DNA of 64,000 bases, from positions 1,054,001 through 1,118,000 of the forward strand of contig OX392538.1 of assembly GCA_947623455.1 (NCBI GenBank), given 5' to 3'. This document shows positions 33,201 to 45,200 of the stretch, piece after piece. The translations under genes were made by a program, and so were the position numbers. A model generated the notes under the pieces. The model did not search any database, was not told the DNA's origin, and worked only from the letters and a program-made list of their open reading frames with translations. Origin of the DNA: Mimachlamys varia. Taxonomy: Eukaryota > Mollusca > Bivalvia > Pectinida > Pectinidae. The first letter of the stretch is position 1; every line of letters starts with the position of its first letter.

Positions 33201-36200
33201 CTTGCTTTATAATTGAATATAAACCCCAGGTGCTGTGATTATTACGCACTGGGCACCCAAATTGATTTGAAAAATCAGAAAAAGACCTCTATATTTCCAT
33301 CATTAAACTATAAACTGAAACACGGTTCAATATATTTTTCAGCGTAAATGAGAGAAAACAAAAATATGCTTCAATTTTGGAATAAAAAAATTGAGACCAA
33401 GAGAAACACTATAAACCCTGGCAGTCTATGGCGGGGACATAAAAAGTTAAATCAATTTTTTTTTTAAATCTGATACTGTTACGATTAAAAATAAGAAGAA
33501 CATGTACATATAAGTAGTATAGCAAAACTTCTATATTACTTCAAACTGTCGATATATGGGTGTTCCACTAATCTAAAAGTATGTACTTAATACAATTTTA
33601 GCTTGATAAGATTAATAAAAAACTAAATGCATTAAAAAATAGACAGATTTAGAAACGTACGATAGCCTGTTGTATGGAAAACCCCAACAATGTAAGTGAT
33701 GGCATCACTGTTGATAAGTTCGTCATCGCCATCGCTGTATTTAATCGCCAAATCAACGATCAGTTCCTGACCTTGGATTGGTGGGTTGTCACGGCGATGT
33801 TTTACAACTCTCGAAATAAGAGAGGAGGACTTTTGAAGAGCTGTGTAAACAAAAGGCTGTAGATAATACATTAAGTACTCCTTTTTAGTCCTTTGCATAT
33901 TAGAAATAGGTGAGAAAAACAGTATGGATTTGTCACTGTATATATATATAGGAGATAGGCATCAACCGGTGAGATTGCATTGTAGTACTAAACTTGAGAC
34001 ATATCGTACTTTACCTAATCATGCTGTGATATCCCTGAATACTGTCATTATTTCAATGGTTACAACAGTCATCAATGATATGTATATCAACACTAGACAA
34101 TACACAGAATATACTTATGTCACCTGTTTGCATCCCTCCGTGATTGTAGATTTAAGACTATTCATCACTGAAGTTCACATAGGAGGAATACAGATTATTG
34201 AAGTGGAGCAGATGTAATACGATTATTGGAAGATCACTGCAATAAAGATATATAAATGTAAATAGAGAAAGATTAAGAAATACAAAAGATGCCTTTAGCA
34301 GATAACTGCAGTACAGATAATATTTGATATTATGTGAGTTCACGGAAACAGGAAATAAGTGCAATAATTGCTTAAATAAAAAAAATGCCCGGTCAAACCG
34401 TCAATTTTGTTCAAGTTGGACACATTTTACGGGATTGAAACTTCCTGTTTCTCGCCTGCTCACCAATTTGTTTGAATTGGTCACATGATCCGCCCCGTCA
34501 AAGCCAGACAATAATAAAAACCCAGGTGTACGTAAACAAAGACCCGTATGTTAGGTTTATATCTGTTTTATATAACCAGAAGCACTCGCCTCTTTTCCGG
34601 TCTTACAACTTCGCCCGGCTTCGTCATTTTATTTTTTGTTTACGGACAAACGCCTGTGTGACGTCAGGTACGTCATGTATTAGTAACGACCCTTACCTAT
34701 TGAGAATATTCATTTCAAGTATTTATTGAACATTTTGGTAGCTGACGCTTTGAATTAATGGTATTAAGAAAAAAATGCACGTTTTGCTATAAGCATTCTG
34801 GAAAAGAGACATCTGATGATTTTTTAAAATTAGGATGTTTACCATTACAGTCGTCCCTTTAAGAAAGTATCTACATAGTTGATAGTATCACAGATGATTC
34901 GTGTACAGATTATTTAAGATCACAGGAGATCAGATGATTTAAGATAACGGGAGATCGGATGATTCAAGATCACAGGAGATCGAATAATTTTAGATCACAG
35001 GAGATCAGATGATTGCAGATCACAGGAGATCAGAAGATTAAATATCACAGAAGATCAGAATATTAAAGATCACATGAGATCAGAAGATTTAAGATCACCG
35101 GAGATCAGATGAGTTAGGATCCCAGGAGATCAGAAGATTTAAGATAACAGGAGATCGGATGATTAATGATCATAGGATATCACATGTTTTAAGATCACAG
35201 GAGATCAGAAGATTTAAGATCACAGCAGATCAGAAGATTTCAAGATCGCAGGAGAACAGAAGATCTAAGATCACAGGAGATTAGAAGATTTAAGATCACA
35301 TGATATCAGAAGATTTAAGATCGCAGGAGATCTGGTGATTTAAGATCACAGGAGATCAGATGATTAATGATCATAGGAGATCACACGATTTAAGATCACA
35401 GGAGATCAGCAGATTTAAGATCGCAGGAGAACAGAAGATCTAAGATCACAGGAGATCAGAAGATTTAAGATCACATGATATCAGAAAATTTAAGATCGCA
35501 GGTGATCTGATGATTTAAGATCACAGGAGATCAGATGATTTAAGATCACACGAGATCCGAAGATCTTAGATCACAGGAGATCAGAATATTTAAGATCACA
35601 TGCGAGTTCATGATTTAAGAACACAGAAGTTTTAAGATCACATGGGATCAGATGGTTTAAGATCACAGGAGATCAGAAGATTTAAGATAACAGGAGATCG
35701 GAAGATTAATGATCACAGGAGATCACATGATTTAAGATCAAAGGAGATCAGAAGATTTAAGATCACATGAGATCAGAAGATTTAAGATCACAGGAGATCA
35801 GAAGATTTAAGATCACAGGAGATCGAATAATTTAAAATCACAGAAGATCAGATGAGTTAAGATCACAGGAGATCAGAAGATTTAAGATCGCAGGAGAACA
35901 GAAGATTTAAGATCACATCAAATCAGATGATTTAAGATCACAGGAGATCGAATAATTTAAAATCATAGAAGACCAGATGAGTTAAGATCCCAGGAGATCA
36001 GAAGATTTAAGATCACAGGAGATCGAATTATTTAAGATCACAGGAGATCAGAAGATTTAAATTCACAGAAGATCTGAAGATTTAAAAAGAAATTTATAAA
36101 GTGCGAACGGTATCACATATTTATTGAGAACAAATAATAGCATATAAGATCACTGGATTAAAGATCAAGAAAGTTCGGATGATCGATTACCAGCTGAGTA

Positions 36201-39200
36201 CACAGGCAATATGTCTACGTGAAAGTCATGTGAAATTCACGTGAAAATGTGGCGGAAAAGTGAAATTCATGAGAATTTCACGTTAATGTCATGTTAATTT
36301 CACGTGAAATTTTATTTCATTTGATTTCTATGTGCTGAATCTTTCACATTTATTTCACGTGAAATTCGCATGAAGAAACTTTGTGTACAGATGATAGGAT
36401 TATAGTAACTGGAATTCGTAGATTACCGGAGTACAGAAGGACCTCTAGATTATCCGAGTTCAGATGATATGGTTAAATATCATGGGGGTTCAGATAACTA
36501 AGATCGAATAACATATTTATGGGGTTCAGACAATAGAACTTAAGGTCACTGGGGTTTATTTAACTGGGGTAATGAAAGTATATTACATGGAAGTATTGGA
36601 GTAAAATAGATAGGATCTTAGACCAATGATGTTTAGATTACTGGAAGACAGTTTGAGGAAGAACAGAAGATAGAAGTACATATTATTGGAGTACAGATAA
36701 AAGAGAACTTGTATAAGCCCAAGTGGAAGAAACGTTAGTGAATAATTAATGAAGAAAGATGCATCTACCTTCGTGAAACGCTTTCCCTCTCGGACTGTCT
36801 TTCTCCGGTTCATTTTCCGTCAAACTTCTCTCCATCTCTGTCCAGATCTGTTATTAATTAATTAACCAGCACTGTATCAGTTAGTTTTACACGCAAAAAG
36901 GCACAAAGTTAAAATGCCGAAATGAAATTGAAACTGATTTGTAATGCACTTATGCAATGTGATTGACCTTTTAACATGTTTTAGTGTATAAAACACCAGC
37001 TAGATCCTGTCTCTCGCTTTTTGTTATACCACATCAATTCAACTTCAAGGATAGACTTACCACATCATAGCACCGACGGAAGTCCAGGATATCTTCATCA
37101 TTAGCGAAAGATTCCCCAAACATCGAGAGTAGTGCGACCTTGAGAGAATATTCGAACAAGTGGACGGACAAAGGTACGCGCTCCTCGTTTACCAGTGATG
37201 ACCACTTCTTAACCAGCTCGCCACACACCTAAAGACAATCAAAAGTACTGGAAGTACTGAAGGAGGCGTAACTCGAATGTTTGGACACGGTGAAAAAGTG
37301 AAATGTGAAAGGTGCATTTTTTTAAAATGCAAACTGGCTGTAACAATTGTTCAGGTCTCTGTGTTCGTTCACTGCGTCAGACTTTGCATCATAACTCTGT
37401 TAGGTCAGTTTCTACGATTTAGATAGAAGGGACAATAACATATAGCACGGCCTGTGTTTTTACTGTGAAGGAATCTGATTTGATTGGTCGTTCAATCTTA
37501 AGTAGTAAATTGATTGGCGGAGCAAGGTAATGCTAAACAGTTATGTCATACTGATCACTGCCCGTATTTACACTGTACCCATTTGAAAAAGGGAGGAAAT
37601 TACGGACGACTCCAATGCAACAGTCATTCCTCAAATTCTTAACCACAAACTACCTAAATCTAAACAAAATATATCCAAAACATTAAGTGCTCTGAGTAAA
37701 GTATATATTGGGTACTTTAAAGAGAAGTAAAGTACAACTGTGGCTTAGTTGTCGGGCATCGTTACCGGAAAACCAAATGTCTGTACCAGTCGTAAGGTGA
37801 ACACATGGCGAAGAATTTGAAGATTAGAAATACTATTGCTAATTTCAGACAGTGTATGATGTATTTCAGTTTTTGTCCTCCAACGACAAAAAAATAACAA
37901 AATAATGCAACTGAAAACGAAAATTTTTGTGAAGTTCACATAAATTTCAAAGATTAAAGTTTAAGATATAACAGACTCTTTGGTTGGACAATCTAAAGTG
38001 AACTTTCACCTAAAAGATAATATTTGTTAATTAATTTGATAAAACGTAGAATTTTCCAGTCTAAACATCCAATTTATAATTGTTCATTTTGCATTGTACA
38101 TCATAATAGATTCTTTTCGTGTATTTCTTTTTCCTTAGAAAGCTTTCAATGATTTGCTTCTTTCAATCCCCATTCATCGTACCGCAAATTCGGGTATATT
38201 AATAAATTCAGGATATGATTAATGTTTCATCACAGATAAATATTTTAAGAATTATACTTTCTGAGAATTGAACTAGAAAATCGGTTAATTCGTTGTTTGG
38301 TACCGATAAACGAGCCTACCTTTGTCACATGTGTCTAAGGGTTCGCCCGATATTTCCAATTTAAAAAAGAACTCATTCAAGTGTTGGTGATTACGATACA
38401 TTTAACTGATTCATTATTAATTAGTTTGCTCCATGAAAACTCTTTATTTCTACCGGAATTGACGTTAGGAAAGTTTCACCTCACTTCCACTGTCACAGCG
38501 TTTGCGGCCATTAGTCCAGCTTGAGTAACTTGGGCATTCGTTTGTATTATGGTAAGCTCCCGATAATTTCGAAAATTATGATGTCAAAACCAGAAATATT
38601 CTACTTTCATTTCTAGACATAGACGGCCGATTGTATATAACAATTTTGTCGCGATCAACAGTGAGGGGCACCAGATATTGTAAAAGTTGTCTCCCTTATT
38701 GACAGTAAATACGGAGATTACCTCTAGGTGTCTCAAACTGTGTTCATCCGGTTTTTAACTAATCACTATATAAACTTTAGATATCTACATCGTAACAACT
38801 ATTAAGGATGTATTTGTCTGAGGTTTCAATCACGTTCAAGTCTCGTTCTTATCTCATTTAAAGATTTTATGTTATGGACATTACAATAATTGTAATAGCA
38901 TTCATGGCATCTGAAAATTGTGTAAATAAGAGAATATCAAAGAGCCAATAACATCCGAACTCAAAATCGATTAAACCAGGGGCAAAATATGAACAAAGGA
39001 AAGATCTATATGGAGACCCGAGTAAAAGTACAAGAGAATAAGACCAGGTGTTCCGGAAGAGTTAGAGTCTTCTGCTTCATCGACGACACCCGTCATTACA
39101 CTTTTTGACCAATTTGGCGGCCATTTCGAAAATGCATCTTTAGGTGTATTTGTTTTTTCAAAAGACCGAAATTTCACCTTTTGATGCTAGATTAATCTCT

Positions 39201-42200
39201 TCAAAACATCAGTGCTTCGCCATATTTTTATTGTAGCAAGCTATGTTTTGCTGTACAACTTTATAATGCAAAACATGGGGAAAAATGAGGGTTTTCTCAT
39301 TACAAAAAAAAAGGGGTAGAGGTAACTCAAATTGCTTTTATGAGTTAGGATTTTAAGAAATTGTACTTCCATAGCTTTAAAAGAAAATACTATTTTTGTC
39401 ATTTCTGCAAACATTCAATCATTTTGGATTACGAATTGGGAAGATATTGTATAAAGATGTCCAGCAATTGGTCAAAACTACAAAATTCACTTAAAATCAC
39501 TTATTATGTTTCATTGGTATCTTTGACCGATCACAGCACAAAAACGAGCACGCTGACATATCATTATCTTTGCATTTTCTGCCCTGCCATGAATTCACTT
39601 ATGCAAAAATGTATATTAAAAAAAGTTTTATGCGTAAAAATGCTGATTTTTCAGAAGAATATATCCTTGTTACAATAAGAAATGTTGGTTGTTTATATTA
39701 CCCCTCATCTAGCTCTTTCAGGTCGCCTGAATTCACGAAGAATGAGCAAATAACAATAAAATCGACATTGTATGTGGGAAAAGTTGGCCTAAAAAAACTC
39801 AAGTTGTTTATGTTTTATTTGATTTAATCACATTATTGTTAAATGGTGGTAACATCTCACTTTCATTTTTCATTAATTCAGATAATTTGTAGGTACATTA
39901 AACATGAAAATATCGTACAGCACATCGCTGACACTCCATATATCACAATATATAACACACAGCATTGTGAGTGTGATGATCCTTCACTATCTGAAAAAAA
40001 AAACTTGCTTAAAGCTCTAACCTCAGAGGACATGGGGCGCAGATCCATACTGTCAGAAGGGGAGCTAAATATGGTTGGAAACATTGTTAGCACTCCAAAT
40101 TAATCACCCGAACTTTATAACAGACATAAGCCTATTGATTGTAGTTGTGCGACAATACAAAAACAAATATTGCCATACATCTCCTGTAAGCGTACTTATG
40201 GTGGGGGATATAACTTTTAACACATATCCATACAGACTGATGAAATGATGAATGATAAATTGATGAATTGGGACACATACAATACTTGCTGTAGAAAGCA
40301 ACTTAGATAAACAGTAATTCGTGCAATCAAAAATCAGCAGAATTCATTTAACGTGAAAATCGCAAAAAAAAACCCCGCTAAAATGTATGTTTCACTGATT
40401 AGATTAAAAGCAATGTTGGAGCTCCTTGTCATGATCTTTTAACATTTTACCTGTTGATTGATAACTTACGTCCTGGTATGTCTGATAGTACTGTTTGATA
40501 TTGCCGTGAGACAATGCTGTATCGTACAAACGGCGTCTCGCTCGTCCCTTCAGAGTTATTGGCGTACACAATTGACTTTGGCCCAAACAACGGCTTAAAC
40601 ATTTGGAACATGCTTGCTGAAATTAATGGAAATTTAGGTTTATTCATGCATCATCAAAATCAAAACTATATTACATTCTTCCATTTTTGCGTAGAAATAA
40701 TATTAAAATATTATTATTATTAAAAATGAGCAAATAAAACATTCTGTTTATTAAGAACCCACAAATCTTTATAATTATCCGTAATAAGCAAATACTCAAG
40801 TTGGTCATAAGTACACAAAAACAGCCTTATAGCGCATCCCACTTAAAAATGAATAACCCAAATCTCGGGTTTAACTCCAGCCAGGTAAGCTATCACCCTT
40901 GTATGATATGGAGATGGAAATGTTTTAATATGCTATGTAACATACCTCACTGATGTGATTAAGACTTAAGCCCCAGTTCTCACTTTGGGGCCCTGACATT
41001 TACTTTAATTTAACCTAGATTAACATGGTGGGTATTGTTGATGAGGCAGAAGATGCTTACTCTTCCGGAACACCTGGTCTTATTTTCTTATACATTACAA
41101 AGATCTCCATGTAAATCTTCCTTTGTTCATATTTTGCCCCTAGTTTAATCGACTTTGAGTTCGTATTATTGTTATATTGTTCGCGCTTCGATTATCTCTA
41201 ATTTTGTATGCCATATCACATTGTTCTCTGCTTAAATATAAGTATAAATGACAATTGTGTGCCTTAAAATTGGGTTTAAACGTATATGGCACCTTCAAAC
41301 TATAGCTGGATACCCTAACTAGGTAGCAAATATTGTGGCCTTGTCCAGTTTAGTTAAACAAGTAATACTGAAACGTATCTCAACTTCCCAAATGAAAACT
41401 AGTAGTACACTTACGATGTCTATCAAATACTCCCTGGTGTTCTTTAAAGAGTTCCGGGGATGAGATGCTGACAACATATTCTTTGCCGATCCAGAATGAG
41501 ACAATGGAACCAAACTGTTTGTGTAGGTCCTTCAAAAACTCGTGGAGACTTCCGGCCCGTTTGATGTCAGCAACATTGCCGTCCCTGTAGAAAATATGTT
41601 CAAAATTCTCCAGCAAACTGTTTGCATTCCTATGAGACCAAACTGTATACCGCACTTGCCCGATTTATTTTGATTGATTTCAAACGAGGTTAAAATGTGT
41701 CAAGGAGCATAAGGAGCTTAGTAAGACAGGTAACAGAAAAAAAAGCCAAATCATATTTAATCAGTTTTAAGTATATCGAAAATGTATGGTCTATAAACAA
41801 CAATGAATTTGCTGACAAAGACGATCTTATATATCCTTCTGAACTTCAAATCAAGGACCCAAGAGACTCTTGTACATCAGCTTCTTACCTCGACCTTGAC
41901 TTAAGTTTAACTATTATCAACACGGGCAACTTACTATTTAGCTGTACGATAAAGGTGACGATTAAAGTTTTCCTATCGTGAACTTTCCGTCTCTTGATAG
42001 TAACATCTCTACTTCTCCAACCTATGGTATTTACATGTCGTATTTGATTCATTATTCTAGAACTTGATCTTAATATCAAGATATTCGTGATAGTGCAAGC
42101 TGTTTACAAACAAACATTTAGCACGGGGATTCGAGAGATGCATGCTGATTAAGACTATGAGCAAGTGTTATGGTCGCCATCTTGGTATCTTTGAGAAATA

Positions 42201-45200
42201 TTATTTTTCCTTTTATCATACAGAGGTGGACAGATTTGAATATGCTCACCTGTATGCCTGTTTCGTATGTTTGAAGATGATAACTAAGATTTCACTGTTG
42301 GCAAGGAATTTACATGGTGTTTTCGATGACGCATTTGCGAAGACTTTTACTCTTTCGGGAACCCTTTGTCGTATTCTATTGTACTTTTTTCAAATGTTCT
42401 AATTAAAGCTTACATTTACCTTTGTTCATATTTGCCCTTGGCTTAATCGATAGTTTTTATAAACAAGACGACAACTGAAATGACACAAAACTTGGTCAAA
42501 GATTTTATATATTCGACAGTATTGTATTATACCTCACCCCTCTTATGCTTAAAACATTCGAATTGTGTTTGAATGTTATTTCCATTGAAAAAAGACTTTT
42601 TTCATACAAGCTTATACTGAAAGAATCTTTATTATATTGTATATTTAAGTAATATATATATATATATATATTACATATAAAGCAATGATGTTTCAAGAAA
42701 CTTCAATATCATATCAGTCAGTATTACTGTAAACCACATACTCTGGAGTTGTTGGTTCCAAACCAGGGATGGTACTCGGCTTGGCAGAACCCTGTAATAT
42801 TACAAAGAAAATTTCAACTGAATTATCTGATTCACTATAAATATAAATAAATATACAATATTTGATATGACGCCCTATCTAGCTAACATAAGCCACTCTA
42901 AAGCGCTTTACATTACATAGATATACAATTCTTATACAATCAATACAATTGCCACATACAGTTCTATCATAAACAATTCTGAGGAGTTTGCAGGAGGTGC
43001 CTTATCAGGCGCTAACTACTTGTCCTATACCACCTGGCTAGTATCTCTATATATGTGTGTATCATATGTATGCGTGTGTGCTAGAGATGAATTGTGTGTT
43101 CTGTTTGAAATGGGACCGTGTTTCCAACGGCATCTTTTTTAGTGCCACCGCACTTGAATGCTACAGCACAGATAATGCAACACCCACCCCAGACCATTTT
43201 ATATTCCACCTGGGTTGTTGGAGTTGTGTGGGCAGGAGAAAAAACACTTTCTCTGAAGGCCGGAGTGTTAACCACTCGACCAAACCGCCCACTATAAATA
43301 GTGATACAAACCATCCACGATGATATCATAAACATACAGGAACGCAACTCATGTGAGAGTTAATCAGACATACAATGGTATCCACTTGTCTTCCTTCTCC
43401 TTAGTCCTTTCGGTAAAATACTGCAAATTACTGATGATTCATATCATGTTGCACGTTTAAAATTCAGTAAAAGATACAGCCTGCCTAAAAAATGAATTAA
43501 ACTGCATCATACAGCTGTTTCGTCCTCCTAGGACTCTTCATTGATGCTAGGGGCCAAAAGGTGGGAATCCAAAATTTCTAATGGAAAAGCAGAAAGGTCA
43601 TGTGCGTAAAACCCCTTTTATTTATTAATTTAGAATAGGAAGTGAATATTTACAGTATAATTTCAAATCAACCTAGCTTTTGTTGTGTTTTTCACAAAGT
43701 ATGCTACAAGATAGCTCACAACAATGTATTTGTATCGTCGTTCACCTTTCTTGGAAAAGAGAGCTCTCTAATGAGAGACCGAAGACGTTCTTTCAGTTTG
43801 GCATTTGGTACATATGTATGGTAGTGTACAGGGTGGAAAAATCAAATGTTTTGAATGACGAAACATTTTTGAGAAGGGGTGCTCAAGACTGAAAGTATCA
43901 TTTGTGATAATTAGAATATTTTGTACAAACAGACATCCCGACCTGAAAAATAAACAATATAAATAGGAGACATGAAACAAGTGAGACGAGCGGGCAAGAA
44001 CCCGAGACCTCTAGGTTATGGAGCCAGGACGTTACCACCATGGCAAAAGGTCAAGACCAGTTGAACTGGTTCGTAATTTGCTGATACTGTTATGCAAAGA
44101 CGTCTCTCCACGTAACATTTTTGCCAGCAAGTTTTATCTGCAAGCTGTAGCTATCCTGTTTTTATGTCTTGAATTTGATTAAGTGATCAAAGAATGACAA
44201 CAGGAATACCAAGTATTTTTAAAAGAAACACTCCACAATGACCTGCACAAACAAATACAAATATGCTACACATTTTTTTTTTCTTTTTTGCCTGTTCGAT
44301 ATGTCATTATATACAACTTCATTCAGATGTCTTTTTTTATCGATCTGGCTACCAAATCTGATTTTTGATTAGTTTCTCTCTCACTTCACTATGCTTTTAA
44401 TGAATAACCCAATCTTACACTTTTCACTGAAACTTTTCGACACATTTGACGATTAACGACGGAGAGCCAAACGTCTAAAATGTCTTAGTCAAGTGACAAA
44501 CAGATCACGTAGTAATGAGATACGGCTTCATAAAAATGGCTGTACCGAAATACGGGTCACGAGGACTGAAATACGGGACACAAAGACCGAAATACGGGAC
44601 ACGAAGACAGAAATACGGAAGACAAAGATACATTTTAGGTATTTCCAGTTTCTCTTTGTTTTGCTAGGACAACATTGGATTTGGTTTAGACTGCATTTGT
44701 AACAAAATAAACCAGAAATCTGCACGGAATAGTGATAATACAAAACATTAGAATGATCCCTATTTAGTTGAATGTGTACTCCATTGACCATTAGACATTG
44801 TCCAATATGTATCTGCCACACAAACAAAATGGTTTTTTTTTTTGTAAATATTTTCGTCAGGTTGGAAAGTATGATTCATGTAAGACTATTTTACACAACC
44901 AAAATTTGTTTTATGTGACGTTTCGATGACTAGTACGATATGTACCCTATCACCTTCATTAAACTAATCAGGTGTTGATTAAGGTGACAGGGTGCATATC
45001 GTACTAGTCATAGAAACGTCACATAAAACAAATTGTGGTTGTGTAAAATAATTTTTACATAAAAATATAATGTTTGAATACATGCACATATTTATCTGTG
45101 TATATGGAAGGTAAGTATAATTTTCTTTTTACAGCTATTCTACATCACAAAGCAATGGATAAGATATATTTTGACATTTGCACCACAAAAAAAGACACTT

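Larger units (their letters stand above)
21668..39690. repeat. Right arm of a large inverted duplication
   Basis: This is the reverse-complement partner of 836-15172. It is longer because it holds the 3.6 kb LTR element (28269-31856), a block of about 2.3 kb (24505-26785), an expanded 25-bp minisatellite (34900-36085) and about 200 bp at 34545-34745 not found in the left arm. Homology stops at about 39690, where the left arm enters a Gypsy relic. Beyond that point the right side carries exons 1-4 of CYP20A1 copy B, which have no partner in this window. Confidence 0.85.

Noticed and set aside
39361..39678. 105-codon plus-strand frame near the arm end
   Set aside because: No family match or splice support. 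Its mirror in the left arm is read on the other strand as part of a mixed frame with the Gypsy relic.
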